NCBI GenBank assembly: GCA_001803165.1
Contig: MHAZ01000017.1
Location: forward strand, 248,001-312,000
Length of the DNA stretch: 64,000 nt
Source: Stygiobacter sp. RIFOXYC2_FULL_38_25
GTDB lineage: Bacteria; Bacteroidota; Ignavibacteria; Ignavibacteriales; Melioribacteraceae
Reading direction: 5' to 3'
Each line of letters starts with the position of its first letter. The stretch's first letter is position 1. The notes beneath the pieces are model-generated. The model was given only the letters and a program-made list of their open reading frames with translations, had not been told where the DNA came from and made no database searches. Shown piece by piece: positions 16,886 to 26,103 of the stretch. A program made the position numbers and the translations under genes.

Positions 16886-17245
16886 TTGGATAACATTAGT
16901 GTTGGCATAGCGCTCTTTAACGATAGTGATTTTTTCGCCGCTCATGATTTTTTTGAAGATTGTTGGATGGATTGCGAGCGTGAAGAAAGAAATTTCTATC
17001 AAGGTTTGGTTCAAGTTTCTGTCGGAAGCTATCATTTAATTTCCGGCAACTACAAAGGATGCGGAAGTCAGTATAAAAAAGCAGCCAAAAAGTTAAGTAA
17101 GTATTTACCGGTTCATCAAAATATTGATTTAGCATTGCTTCTCAATCAGATTGAGCCAATAATTTTTGATTTAGGTGAAAACCCCAAGAATGTTGATCCG
17201 AAAAAGTTTTGGAATAGAATTCCGAAGATTGAAGTAACAAAATAA
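16886..17245 (+). CDS. DUF309 protein
   Basis: A 119-residue protein with the DUF309 signature LFNDSDFFAAHDFFEDCW and, further on, ERNFYQGLVQVSVGSYHL. Both histidines and the acidic pair are kept. The family is all-helical, of unknown function. The start is TTG; there is no in-frame ATG before the conserved core. A short palindrome, AAGAAC-TTAATT-GTTCTT, lies upstream near 16828-16845. Confidence 0.85.
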   Translation: MDNISVGIALFNDSDFFAAHDFFEDCWMDCEREERNFYQGLVQVSVGSYHLISGNYKGCGSQYKKAAKKLSKYLPVHQNIDLALLLNQIEPIIFDLGENPKNVDPKKFWNRIPKIEVTK

Positions 17246-17273
17246 ATTTTACAATTAAACTAAGGAGGCCATA

Positions 17274-17606
17274 ATGGCAATAAAGATAACAGATGAATGT
17301 ATTAATTGCGGAGCTTGTGAACCGGAATGCCCGAACACAGCTATTTACGAAGGCGGAGCTGATTGGAAGATTGGCGATAAAGCTTTCAGCGGCGATGCAA
17401 CTTCTCCGGCTGGCGCAAGCGGATTCTTCTCATCAGATTATTTCTTCATCGTTCCGGATAAATGTACGGAATGCGTAGGCTTCCACGATGAACCGCAATG
17501 TGCTGCTGTTTGTCCGGTTGATTGCTGCGTTCCGGATCCAACCCATGTTGAAGATAAAGATGCTTTGTTAGCAAAAAAAGAACAACTTGACTCGTTGGGA
17601 AGATAA
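17274..17606 (+). CDS. 2[4Fe-4S] ferredoxin, Allochromatium (Alvin) type
   Basis: The 110-residue ferredoxin binds two clusters. The first has C9, C12, C15 with C19; the second has C64, C67, C76 and C80, with the eight-residue gap between C67 and C76 typical of Alvin-type low-potential ferredoxins. A 40-residue acidic/glycine-rich insert separates the motifs, longer than usual. CTAAGGAGGCC upstream is a near-perfect ribosome site. It is followed by a bidirectional terminator. Confidence 0.93.
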   Translation: MAIKITDECINCGACEPECPNTAIYEGGADWKIGDKAFSGDATSPAGASGFFSSDYFFIVPDKCTECVGFHDEPQCAAVCPVDCCVPDPTHVEDKDALLAKKEQLDSLGR

Positions 17607-17630
17607 TATTCTTCAAATACTTGAAATGGA

Positions 17631-17662
17631 AAAGGGCTTGTTATTCAAGCCCTTTTTTGTTT
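17631..17662. terminator. Bidirectional intrinsic terminator
   Basis: AAAGGGCTTG pairs with CAAGCCCTTT around a TTATT loop, with a T run on the plus side and an A run in front. It serves the ferredoxin on plus and the SNase-like gene on minus. Confidence 0.85.
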
Positions 17663-18696
17663 TAAAAACTAATTCTGAAAAGTTCTAAGCGAGTAGTTTG
17701 AGAATCCCGGAAATCTTTGAATGTATGATTAATTGAAGTGTTAGTCGGTTGTTCGATTTGCGGAGTATTGTAGTAAGTGTTCGCAAGAATTAATGAAAAA
17801 ACTGCGGGGGATAATAGTGCTACTAAGTAAGGAATACTGTTATGTCTGTCATTAACTATTAATGCAGTCACTGCAGATGTGAGAGTAGTTAGTCCAAAGA
17901 TCATTCCTAATAATTCACCATAATCAATATTTGGGTAATTTCTTTTTGCAGTTATGTAAACGCCGGTTGTAAATCCCCAAAAATAACCAGCATACATTCC
18001 CAAAATTACTCCGCCCAATCCTCTAAATTCTCCTTGGCTTCCCAATAAAGTTGTCTCTGCAACATAGCCAACTGCACAAGAAGGTATTGCAAATACAAAA
18101 GCTAAACCCGCTCCTGTTAAAAACTGAAGTGGGATAGAATAACCAATTGGAAGCGGCTGAGAAATTTTTGCTGTTCTTAGTGAAACAGAATCATTAATAC
18201 ACGCAATTCCATTATGTGTTAATGAATAATCTAACGTATCAGTTGAATTTTTATGATAATAACTCCATAAATTTTCTTCACGCTTATTCGCATAATTCTC
18301 AGCCTCTGCTAATTTGACTGAATCAATTCCCAAATGATTTGGAAAATATTTACCCATTCCCCGCTCAAGAAAACGAACAGTCATGTTTAAAGTTTCTAAC
18401 GGATATTCCTTTATCAAAAATACAAGTTGATAATCTTTGTTTTCGGAAAGAACCTGTAGCTTAAAACGATGATTCTTGAGCTGAACAGAAGATAACTCAA
18501 TAGCTCCATTAGCAATTTCTTTAAGTGCGTTATATCTTATAGATTGTTGCGGCACATCAATTCCCGCTAGTTTAACTTTTCTTCCATCCTCAAGTCTGAA
18601 TAAATTAGCATCGAGTATTTCTACAACCTTAACAGTTTGTCCATAAGTTAGACAAACTGTTAGCAAGTTTAGAATTAGGAAAGTTTTCCAGTTCAT
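17662..18696 (-). CDS. Exported protein with degenerate staphylococcal-nuclease fold and C-terminal membrane segments
   Basis: The 344-residue protein has a signal peptide (about 1-19, ending TYGQ), an SNase-like domain (about 20-150) and a C-terminal half with three to four hydrophobic helices (about 185-300). The nuclease core motif is altered: VKLAGIDVPQ instead of VRLxGIDxPE, so the catalytic arginine and glutamate are replaced by K and Q, and the calcium-site DGDT is LDANL. A working nuclease is therefore unlikely. It is convergent with the ferredoxin and follows a secreted phosphatase-fold gene, 19 bases upstream on the same strand. Confidence 0.7.
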   Translation of the reverse strand: MNWKTFLILNLLTVCLTYGQTVKVVEILDANLFRLEDGRKVKLAGIDVPQQSIRYNALKEIANGAIELSSVQLKNHRFKLQVLSENKDYQLVFLIKEYPLETLNMTVRFLERGMGKYFPNHLGIDSVKLAEAENYANKREENLWSYYHKNSTDTLDYSLTHNGIACINDSVSLRTAKISQPLPIGYSIPLQFLTGAGLAFVFAIPSCAVGYVAETTLLGSQGEFRGLGGVILGMYAGYFWGFTTGVYITAKRNYPNIDYGELLGMIFGLTTLTSAVTALIVNDRHNSIPYLVALLSPAVFSLILANTYYNTPQIEQPTNTSINHTFKDFRDSQTTRLELFRISF

Positions 18697-18715
18697 ATTA
18701 CCCCAAATGGTTTAG

Positions 18716-19600
18716 TTAAAATTCTAAAACAGCAATTACCGGAAAATGATCCGAAGGGAATTTGCCGTTGTAACTGTCTCTAACAATTTCCGATTTCTTT
18801 GTTTTAAGATGTTTAGATGTAAAAATGAAATCAATTTTTTCTCCGTCAGTTCCTCCCTTAAATGCGTGGAAGGTCCCATCGTTAGCGGTTTTCTTGTGAA
18901 GAGCGCGGTAAGAATCTACTAATCCACCCTTTAGAATTGTTAAGATTGCCGGATTATCATCTCCACAATTAAAATCGCCGGTTAAAATAATTGGCAGTTT
19001 CTCTTTTTGCTTATTCATTTTTGCTAATAACAGTTCGGTACTTTTCTCACGGCTCGGCTGCGATTCGTGATCTAAATGCACATTATAGTAGTAAAACCTT
19101 TTCTTGGTTTTTGAATCTGTAAACTTTGCCCAAGTACAAATTCTTGTAATGTTATTTCCCCAATGCTTTGAACCGGGAATGTTGGGAGTGTCGGAAAACC
19201 AGAAAGTCTCTGTAGTATCAACATTAAAACGGGTTTTGTCATACAGGATGCAAGAATATTCGCCTCCTTGCTTGCCGTCGTCTCTGCCCACACCAACTAG
19301 TGCCAAATCCGGGAAATGTTTCAGTATTTCATCTATCTGAAAAAGAAACGCTTCCTGCAATCCGAGTAATTCTGGATTAAATTTTTCGATTGTTTGGCAA
19401 AGATTTTCGCTTCGGTGCTTCCAACTGTTTTCTCCGTCATCAACTATTCCCAAGCGAATATTGAACGTCATCACTTTTATATCACGCGGACTATTTTTCT
19501 GAGCAAATGCCGTTTGAGTAAGAACAGTCGTAATAAGAAAAAGTATCACGATAGAGTTTGCGGCAAATTGAACGAGCCGGCTAAGCCTTTTGTTGTTCAT
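18716..19600 (-). CDS. Secreted endonuclease/exonuclease/phosphatase (EEP) family hydrolase
   Basis: The 294-residue protein has a signal peptide ending TAFAQK and a full EEP domain. Active-site motifs are visible in order: MTFNIRLG, LGLQEAF (metal-binding glutamate), NVHLDHESQ, TGDFNCG and the terminal SDHFPV with the catalytic histidine. The family includes exonuclease III, DNase I and sphingomyelin/inositol phosphatases; the substrate cannot be assigned. It probably shares a transcript with the SNase-fold gene downstream. Confidence 0.9.
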   Translation of the reverse strand: MNNKRLSRLVQFAANSIVILFLITTVLTQTAFAQKNSPRDIKVMTFNIRLGIVDDGENSWKHRSENLCQTIEKFNPELLGLQEAFLFQIDEILKHFPDLALVGVGRDDGKQGGEYSCILYDKTRFNVDTTETFWFSDTPNIPGSKHWGNNITRICTWAKFTDSKTKKRFYYYNVHLDHESQPSREKSTELLLAKMNKQKEKLPIILTGDFNCGDDNPAILTILKGGLVDSYRALHKKTANDGTFHAFKGGTDGEKIDFIFTSKHLKTKKSEIVRDSYNGKFPSDHFPVIAVLEF

Positions 19601-19667
19601 AGTAAATTTCCATAGTTTTTAGATGCGCTTAACTTAACAATTACACTAACAAACATAAAAAATTGAT

Positions 19668-20516
19668 ATGACTATTGGCGGATATGAATTAAAAGTTATT
19701 GAGACCGGCTCATTTGCATTAGATGGCGGCGCAATGTTTGGAGTTGTTCCTAAGCCGCTCTGGCAGAAAACAAATCCACCCGATGAAACAAACAGAATTG
19801 CTCTAAACGCGCGCAATCTTTTGTTAAACAGTTCCTCCCAAAATATTTTAATTGATACCGGAATTGGCGGCTACTGGGACGAAAAGTTTATCAAAATTTA
19901 TGGTGTTGATTACTCCGAATACACTCAAAAAAAATCATTTGAACAAAACGGAATTGATCCGGAGAAAATTACGGATGTAATTTTGACTCATCTCCACTTC
20001 GATCACACCGGCGGCTCAACTTACTTTAAGAATGATAAATGGCTGCCTACGTTTCCAAACGCAACTTATCATGTTCAGAAAAAACATTTTGAGTGGGCGC
20101 TGAATCCATCAGAGAGGGACAAAGCGAGTTTTATAAAAGAACGTTTTATGCCATTAATGAATGAAGGAATTTTGAAACTGTGGGAAGAAAAAACCTTTAA
20201 CGATTACATTGAACTGATCGAAGTCAATGGCCATACATTTCACCAGCAATTGGTTAAGATTTCTGATACAACAAACACACTTTTATATTGCGGAGATTTA
20301 ATTCCAACAAGCTCGCACATACCAATTCCTTACGTTATGGGTTATGATCTTCAACCGCTTGTAACAGTTAACGAGAAGAAAGAAATTCTTCCACGCGCAG
20401 TTGAAGAAAACTGGCTTTTGTTTTTTGAGCACGATGCTTTTGGAGTTGCTGCCACTGTAGCTAAAACAGACCGAGGATTTAGCATGAAAGAAAAATTTAG
20501 TGTGCTTCCAAAATGA
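19668..20516 (+). CDS. MBL-fold metallo-hydrolase
   Basis: The 282-residue protein has the metallo-beta-lactamase motif THLHFDHTGGS with H108, H110, D112 and H113, an aspartate in LIDTGIGG, and later histidines in VNGHTFHQQ and FEHDAFG. It resembles the lactonase/quinolone-type hydrolases of the family. Its stop overlaps the start of a Rieske ferredoxin, suggesting a joint role. Substrate is unknown. Confidence 0.9.
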   Translation: MTIGGYELKVIETGSFALDGGAMFGVVPKPLWQKTNPPDETNRIALNARNLLLNSSSQNILIDTGIGGYWDEKFIKIYGVDYSEYTQKKSFEQNGIDPEKITDVILTHLHFDHTGGSTYFKNDKWLPTFPNATYHVQKKHFEWALNPSERDKASFIKERFMPLMNEGILKLWEEKTFNDYIELIEVNGHTFHQQLVKISDTTNTLLYCGDLIPTSSHIPIPYVMGYDLQPLVTVNEKKEILPRAVEENWLLFFEHDAFGVAATVAKTDRGFSMKEKFSVLPK

Positions 20517-20848
20517 AACCACCGGAAGGATTTTTCAAAATTTGTAAAGTAAGTGATCTGAAAGAAAAGATTGGTCAGCGCTTTTTTGTTGATGATGTTG
20601 ATGTGGCTGTATTCAGAATTGGAGAAGAAGTATTTGCGCTGAGTAACGTTTGCATTCATCAAAAAGCGGCAATTATTTACGATGGCTACATAGAGGACGA
20701 ATGTGTTTACTGTCCGGCTCACGGCTGGATGTTTAACCTCCGTACCGGCAAATTTCCGGGTGGATTAAAAGGACTTGATTCATACGAAGTGCAAATTCTT
20801 GAAGGAGATGTTTATGTTAAAGTGTTTAAGAAAGAATTCAAGTGGTGA
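20513..20848 (+). CDS. Rieske [2Fe-2S] protein, NirD-like
   Basis: The 111-residue protein has a single Rieske centre with C47 and H49 in NVCIHQ and C67 and H70 in CPAHGWMF. Length and lack of a signal peptide fit soluble NirD-type or dioxygenase-ferredoxin-type Rieske proteins. No nitrite reductase or dioxygenase is nearby; the only partner visible is the overlapping MBL-fold hydrolase. Confidence 0.92.
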   Translation: MKPPEGFFKICKVSDLKEKIGQRFFVDDVDVAVFRIGEEVFALSNVCIHQKAAIIYDGYIEDECVYCPAHGWMFNLRTGKFPGGLKGLDSYEVQILEGDVYVKVFKKEFKW

Positions 20849-20888
20849 GTTTAATTGGTCTGAAATAATTTGGGGAGAGTAAGAAACA

Positions 20889-20920
20889 AAAGAAAACTAT
20901 GGCGTACCACAGTTTTCTTT
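20889..20920 (-). terminator. Intrinsic terminator downstream of fabF
   Basis: AAAGAAAACTATGG and CCACAGTTTTCTTT form a 14-base stem with one mismatch around CGTA. Read on minus it is followed by a TTTTGTTTCTT tail, so it mainly ends fabF; it also lies after the Rieske gene. Confidence 0.7.
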
Positions 20921-20941
20921 CATAGAAAAACTTCTAATAAA

Positions 20942-22198
20942 TCATTCGGCAAACTTCTTGAAAATTACAGATGTATTGTGTCCGCCAAACCCAAACGCGT
21001 TGCTCATAGCATAATTTACATTACGTTCTTTTGGTTTGTTAAAAGTGTAATCAAGGTCGCAAGCCGGGTCCGCGTTTTCAAAATTAATGGTTGGCGGAAT
21101 AACACTGTTCTGTATAGCTAAAATTGAAGCAATTGCTTCAACAGCTCCGGCAGCGCCAAGTAAATGCCCAATCATACTCTTTGTAGAAGAGGCGCTTAGC
21201 TTGTAAGCATGTTCGCCAAAAACTTTTTTGATGGCGTTGGTTTCAGCAATATCTCCCAATGGAGTAGATGTGCCGTGCATGTTTATATAATCCATTTCTT
21301 CCGTATTTATCTCTGCGTTATTAAGTGCCATCTCTATAGCTAAAATTGCGCCGGTTCCTTCCGGGTGCGGTGCTGTAATGTGATAAGCGTCCGCCGACAT
21401 TCCAACACCGGCTAACTCAGCATAAATTTTAGCGCCCCGTTTTTTTGCATGCTCAAATTCTTCAAGCACTAACATACCGGCACCTTCACCCATTACAAAA
21501 CCATCTCTGGTAATATCAAAAGGACGGCTTGCGGTTTCCGGCGAATCATTTCTTGTTGATAATGCTTTGGAAGAATTAAATCCGGCAACGCCTATTTCAA
21601 TAATTGGAGCCTCGCTTCCGCCGGAAAGCATTACATCGGCAAAGCCGTTTTTAATTAAAAGAAAACTATCTATTAAGTTGTTGTTTGCTGTAGCGCATGC
21701 AGTTACTACACAATGGTTTGGTCCTCTAAAACCATAATGCATTGAAATATATCCGCTTGCAATATTTGGAATCATCATTGGAATAAAGAAGGGGGAAACT
21801 CTATTGGGACCCTCATTAGCATTAACAACCGACTGATTATAAACAGTGCTGAAGCCGCCGATTCCGCTTCCAAAAACTACACCGGTTCTTGCTTTATCAC
21901 CTTCGCTCATTTTTTCGGGTTCTAATCCGCTATCTGCAACGGCTTGAATTGCAACTGCCATTGCGTATTGAGCAAACGGGTCCATTCTGCGGGCGCTTTT
22001 TTTATCTATATATTTTGAAGAATCGAATCCCTTTAGTTCACACGCGAATTTTGTTCCAACATTCTTTGTATCGAAATAAGTGATTGGCGCACAACCGCTT
22101 TTTCCATTCATCATTCCATCCCAATAATCTTGCACAGATAATCCTATTGGAGTTAAAGCGCCTAAACCAGTAACAACTACTCTGCGATTTTGAAGCAT
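20942..22198 (-). CDS. fabF: 3-oxoacyl-[acyl-carrier-protein] synthase II
   Basis: The 418-residue condensing enzyme elongates fatty acyl-ACP. The nucleophile is C168 in VVTACATA; the histidines of the triad lie in HGTSTPLGD and in MIGHLLGAAGA. The glycine-rich end FGFGGHN is present. No acyl carrier protein or fabG is adjacent, so the gene stands apart from the usual fab cluster. Confidence 0.95.
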   Translation of the reverse strand: MLQNRRVVVTGLGALTPIGLSVQDYWDGMMNGKSGCAPITYFDTKNVGTKFACELKGFDSSKYIDKKSARRMDPFAQYAMAVAIQAVADSGLEPEKMSEGDKARTGVVFGSGIGGFSTVYNQSVVNANEGPNRVSPFFIPMMIPNIASGYISMHYGFRGPNHCVVTACATANNNLIDSFLLIKNGFADVMLSGGSEAPIIEIGVAGFNSSKALSTRNDSPETASRPFDITRDGFVMGEGAGMLVLEEFEHAKKRGAKIYAELAGVGMSADAYHITAPHPEGTGAILAIEMALNNAEINTEEMDYINMHGTSTPLGDIAETNAIKKVFGEHAYKLSASSTKSMIGHLLGAAGAVEAIASILAIQNSVIPPTINFENADPACDLDYTFNKPKERNVNYAMSNAFGFGGHNTSVIFKKFAE

Positions 22199-22316
22199 AT
22201 TCCATCCTTTTAATTATTAAAAGTCTTACTAAAAACGGTGCGAATTTACGGAAGTTTCATATTTTTTCCTTTGATTTACAAAAGTAATTCTCAAACGATT
22301 AGAAGAACGAATTAAG

Positions 22317-23252
22317 GTGAAGATTAGCAACGAAATAGTAATTCACAAAGCGCACGAACTCGGATTTGATTTAGTCGGCTTTTCCCGCTCAGAAATTCTT
22401 TCAGAGGAATCCAGTCATTTACAGATGTGGCTGGATAATGGATTCAATGCTTCGATGGAATACATGAAACGTAATTTTGAAAAGCGCCAGGACGTAAAAC
22501 AAATTCTTCCCTCTGCAAAAAGTGTAATCTCGTTAGCGCTTAATTACTATACCCCAAATCAGCACAGCACTGATTCGAATACCGGAAAAATTTCTCGCTA
22601 CGCTTGGGGAAGAGATTATCATCTTGTTATTTGGGATAAGTTATCGTTGCTGGAAGAATACTTGAGCTCACTCGACGAAAATTTTGAATCCAAAAGTTAT
22701 GTTGATACCGGTCCCGTAATGGATAAGGCATGGGCAGTTAGAAGCGGAATCGGCTGGCTTGGTAAAAATTCAAATGTGATTAACAAAGAAATCGGCAGCT
22801 GGTTTTTCATTGCTAACATCATTACAAATTGCGAGTTTAATTATTCCGAGCCCATTGCTGATCTCTGCGGCTCATGTACGGCTTGCTTAGATGCTTGCCC
22901 AACTAACGCAATAGTTCAGCCCTATATTGTTGATGCGAATAGGTGTATTTCCTTTCTAACAATTGAGAACAAGGGTGAAATTAGCAATGAGTTCAAAGGG
23001 AAATTCGACAATTGGATTTTCGGCTGCGATGTTTGTCAGGACGTTTGCCCATGGAACAAGAAATTTTCGGAACCTACCATGCTGCAAGAATTTCAGCCAA
23101 AGGGAACTAATTTAGTTCTGGATGAAGTTATAAATATGAATGAAGAAGAATTCAAAGCAAAGTTAGAGACAAGCCCAATCAAAAGAGCCAAACTAAGTGG
23201 TTTGAAAAGAAACGCAGCTTTTCTCTTTGGCGAATCTTTACCTCAAGAATAA
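22317..23252 (+). CDS. queG: Epoxyqueuosine reductase
   Basis: The 311-residue cobalamin-dependent enzyme carries out the last step of queuosine formation in tRNA. Two [4Fe-4S] motifs are visible: CGSCTACLDACP and, after CISFLTIENKG, CDVCQDVCPW, the standard QueG pattern. The DUF1730 region occupies about 50-170, with TGPVMDKAWAVRSGIGWLG. It begins with GTG, preceded by AAGG. The length is at the short end of the family, as common in Bacteroidota. Confidence 0.94.
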   Translation: MKISNEIVIHKAHELGFDLVGFSRSEILSEESSHLQMWLDNGFNASMEYMKRNFEKRQDVKQILPSAKSVISLALNYYTPNQHSTDSNTGKISRYAWGRDYHLVIWDKLSLLEEYLSSLDENFESKSYVDTGPVMDKAWAVRSGIGWLGKNSNVINKEIGSWFFIANIITNCEFNYSEPIADLCGSCTACLDACPTNAIVQPYIVDANRCISFLTIENKGEISNEFKGKFDNWIFGCDVCQDVCPWNKKFSEPTMLQEFQPKGTNLVLDEVINMNEEEFKAKLETSPIKRAKLSGLKRNAAFLFGESLPQE

Positions 23253-23316
23253 CATCTAACGGTTATTAAAAGTCATCAACATTCAATAATTTTGGATAGA
23301 AAATTCGGAGATACAA

Positions 23317-24261
23317 ATGGCAGAAAATCATCACAAAGTAATTATTGTAGGAAGCGGACCGGCTGGTTTAACCGCAGCACTTTATACCTCGCGTGCAAAT
23401 TTAAACCCGGTTATTTTAGAAGGAATGCAGCCGGGCGGACAGTTAACAATCACAACAGAAGTTGAAAATTTTCCCGGTTTCGAGCATGGAATTCAAGGTC
23501 CGGAATTGATGGATACAATGAGAAAGCAAGTTCTTCGTTTTGGTGCTAAATCATATTTCAAAAATGTAACCGAAGTAGATTTTTCTAAGCGACCATTCAC
23601 AGTAAAAACGGAAGATGATACTTATACTGCCGATTCGGTTATTATTGCGACCGGCGCCTCGGCAAGATGGCTCGGAATTCCGAGTGAAAAACATTATCAA
23701 GGTTACGGAGTTTCTGCTTGCGCTACTTGTGATGGTTTTTTCTTTAGAGGATTACGCGTCATTGTTATTGGCGGCGGCGATACAGCTATGGAAGAAGCAA
23801 ACTACCTTTCACGTTTTGCAAGTGAAGTTCTTCTTGTTCACAGAAGAAGTGAATTCCGCGCTTCAAAAATTATGACGGAACGCACTGAGAAAAATCCTAA
23901 AGTAAAATTTGTTACCAACTCCACGGTTAAAGAAATTCTCGGTAAAGAAGAGAACGGCAGAAAAATGGTAACAGGCGCTCTTTTGGAAAACACAAAAGAT
24001 GGTTCAGTAACAGAAGTTCCTATCGATGGAGTTTTCTTAGCAATTGGTCATAAACCAAATACAGATTTATTCAAAGGTCAGCTTGATATGGATGAAACCG
24101 GTTACTTAAAAGTAAAACCGGGAACAACTTATACAAACATCGAAGGTGTTTTTGCTGCTGGCGACGTCGCAGATCATGTTTACAGACAAGCTATTACTGC
24201 TGCGGGCACTGGTTGTATGGCAGCACTTGATGCTCAGCGCTGGCTTGAAGAACACGAATAA
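23317..24261 (+). CDS. trxB: Thioredoxin-disulfide reductase
   Basis: The 314-residue NADPH-dependent flavoprotein has the FAD motif VGSGPAGLTA (11-20), the redox pair C135/C138 in CATCDG, the NADPH motif GGGDTAMEEA, and the terminal AAGDVADHVYRQAITAAGTG. It regenerates reduced thioredoxin. A strong terminator follows at 24282. Confidence 0.96.
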   Translation: MAENHHKVIIVGSGPAGLTAALYTSRANLNPVILEGMQPGGQLTITTEVENFPGFEHGIQGPELMDTMRKQVLRFGAKSYFKNVTEVDFSKRPFTVKTEDDTYTADSVIIATGASARWLGIPSEKHYQGYGVSACATCDGFFFRGLRVIVIGGGDTAMEEANYLSRFASEVLLVHRRSEFRASKIMTERTEKNPKVKFVTNSTVKEILGKEENGRKMVTGALLENTKDGSVTEVPIDGVFLAIGHKPNTDLFKGQLDMDETGYLKVKPGTTYTNIEGVFAAGDVADHVYRQAITAAGTGCMAALDAQRWLEEHE

Positions 24262-24281
24262 GTTAAAACTTATATGCATAA

Positions 24282-24312
24282 AAAAAGGGTCGAATGTTTC
24301 GACCCTTTTTTG
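24282..24312. terminator. Bidirectional intrinsic terminator
   Basis: A perfect 13-base stem, AAAAAGGGTCGAA with TTCGACCCTTTTT and a TGT loop, between the convergent trxB and DUF6249 genes. Confidence 0.9.
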
Positions 24313-24331
24313 TAGAGAAAAAACAATAAGA

Positions 24332-24742
24332 TTATTTCTGTGCTTCTTCTTTAGCTTCAACTTTTCTTGAAATGAAGTGAGCAACAATAGCTCCAATTCC
24401 TAAGCCCAAAAAAGTTAGCCAAACTCCGTAAACCGGATCATTGTGATAGTATCTTCCACCCTCGTAAGTTTCCCAGTAGTTGAAGAAAGAGCGGTCAATA
24501 ATGCTGCCTATAATTCCGCCGGCAACTAAGAAAACCAAAATGATTCCGCCTTTCAGCATGTAATAACCATTTCTTCTTTCTTTTTCTCTAGAATGAAGCA
24601 GCTCAAACATCTGCTCGGTAGAAAGCCCCTTTTCAATCATCATTTGCTTCTCTTTGGATTTGAAATAGATTGCCAAAGTGATTACAAGACCAACTACCAT
24701 TGTTATTATTATCGGAATGAATACTGCAATTACGCTTTCCAT
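24332..24742 (-). CDS. DUF6249-like small membrane protein
   Basis: The 136-residue protein has three hydrophobic helices (about 5-27, 62-82 and 104-124) with a charged linker SKEKQMMIEKGLSTEQM after the first. This arrangement fits DUF6249 proteins, which often lie beside ECF sigma factor genes in Bacteroidota; here the sigma factor is divergent at 24923. It may be part of its regulon. Function unknown. Confidence 0.75.
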   Translation of the reverse strand: MESVIAVFIPIIITMVVGLVITLAIYFKSKEKQMMIEKGLSTEQMFELLHSREKERRNGYYMLKGGIILVFLVAGGIIGSIIDRSFFNYWETYEGGRYYHNDPVYGVWLTFLGLGIGAIVAHFISRKVEAKEEAQK

Positions 24743-24793
24743 GATATTTCTCCTTTTATTATTTAATACTTTTGACTGTGATTCTCTTCTTCC

Positions 24794-24892
24794 GGTTACA
24801 AAATAACTTCATAATTATTTTTTCTTTCACTACTTTGGACATGAATTGATGCCGGAAAGGTTACAGTACAAAGCTCAAATTGTTTTGTAACC
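24794..24892. promoter_or_regulatory. Three GGTTACA boxes between DUF6249 and ECF sigma genes
   Basis: GGTTACA occurs at 24794-24800 and 24859-24865, and its reverse complement TGTAACC at 24886-24892, within the 180-base divergent spacer. The last two form an inverted pair. They are candidates for sigma or regulator binding, for example autoregulation by the ECF factor. I have no other support for them. Confidence 0.35.
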
Positions 24893-24922
24893 TCTGGAAC
24901 TGAGTCTTAGTCTAATGATGTG

Positions 24923-25489
24923 ATGAAACATTTAAGCGATTTGGAAATAATAGATTCTGTTAAAAGAGGAAATGTATCGGATTACACTTTGCTGGTAAAC
25001 CGCTACAAAGACCGCGCGTTTTCTCTCCTAAGAAGATTGCTTAAAAACGAAATGGATGCCGAGGAAGCGCTTCAAGATAGTTTTCTAAAAGCTTATAACG
25101 GACTCAAAGATTTCCGGAATGATGCTCAGTTCTCAACCTGGTTTTATAGAATTGCCTACAACACCGGGTTAACAGCGTTATCATCTAAGAAGCGGCAGGT
25201 TGAACAAGAAATGACTTCTATTGATGAAGATCTTGAACTTGGCAGTTTCGATAACGAAATTTACGGCACTACTGAAAACGTGAACCAATATGTTCTTAAA
25301 ATGGTTGATAAACTGCCGGTAAGAAATGCGCTTGTTCTCATTCTCTTTTATTTGGATGGACTTTCAATGAGTGAAGTAAGCCAGGTAATGGGATTATCAT
25401 TAGTAAATGTAAAAGTATTGCTTCATAGATCAAGAAACTCACTTAAAGACTTGCTTCTAAAGCATAACTATCAAGAGGAAGTATTATGA
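24923..25489 (+). CDS. RNA polymerase ECF-type sigma factor (RpoE-like)
   Basis: The 188-residue protein has region 2 at about 20-90 (YKDRAFSLLRRLLKNEMDAE then FSTWFYRIAYNTG) and region 4 at about 128-180 (YLDGLSMSEVSQVMGLSLVN then VKVLLHRSRNSLKD). I take ATG 24923; GTG one codon earlier is possible. Its stop overlaps the start of the anti-sigma-like gene. Signal is unknown; the divergent DUF6249 gene is a likely target. Confidence 0.92.
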   Translation: MKHLSDLEIIDSVKRGNVSDYTLLVNRYKDRAFSLLRRLLKNEMDAEEALQDSFLKAYNGLKDFRNDAQFSTWFYRIAYNTGLTALSSKKRQVEQEMTSIDEDLELGSFDNEIYGTTENVNQYVLKMVDKLPVRNALVLILFYLDGLSMSEVSQVMGLSLVNVKVLLHRSRNSLKDLLLKHNYQEEVL

Positions 25490-26016
25490 AAAAGAATTTA
25501 GATGAATTGTTAAATGATTATATAGATAATCAGCTATCAGTTGATGAACTAGAAGAAATCAAGAGTTTGCTTGAAAAAGACCGGCAATTGGGAAGCAGGT
25601 TAAAAGCATTGCGCGTAGTTCATCAATCGTTACAGCAAATCGAAACTTCTCCGGCACCCGTCGGATTTACAGAGCGCTTAATGGAGAAATTGCATTTAGC
25701 TCCAGCTGCCTACAAGCAGAAAAAGAATTATTTCTTCTTTGGAGTTGTTGGATTTTTCGGCTTAATGATTATAGGCATTCTGGTTGCAGTTGTACTTTCA
25801 CTTGACTGGAATTTAGGAAATCTCAACCTCTCGAATTATGTTGATCAGGCTAAGTCCGGAATTGCAAAAAGCGGAAGTGAAACTCTTTCTCTGTTCAAAA
25901 ATAAAACTGTGCTGATGATCAGCTCATCTATGGTACTTCTCCTTCTCATATTAGCTTACTTTGGTTTCGAGTCCCATAAAAACTTGAAGAAGAAGATTAA
26001 CAGTTTTTCACACTAA
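25486..26016 (+). CDS. Putative anti-sigma factor, membrane anchored
   Basis: The 176-residue protein begins with a short helical anti-sigma-type N-terminus (LLNDYIDNQLSVDELEEIKS; residues 8-27) without the HxxxCxxC zinc motif of ZAS proteins. Two hydrophobic helices follow at about 81-105 and 138-160. It overlaps the sigma gene by four bases. Its assignment rests on this position and topology, not on a domain I can name with certainty. Confidence 0.75.
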   Translation: MKKNLDELLNDYIDNQLSVDELEEIKSLLEKDRQLGSRLKALRVVHQSLQQIETSPAPVGFTERLMEKLHLAPAAYKQKKNYFFFGVVGFFGLMIIGILVAVVLSLDWNLGNLNLSNYVDQAKSGIAKSGSETLSLFKNKTVLMISSSMVLLLLILAYFGFESHKNLKKKINSFSH

Positions 26017-26103
26017 GTATAAACGATTATTTACTTTACCATTTGATAATTGGCTTATCGTCTTTACTTGTAATATTTTCGTACACAACAAAATCAGTAA
26101 TAG

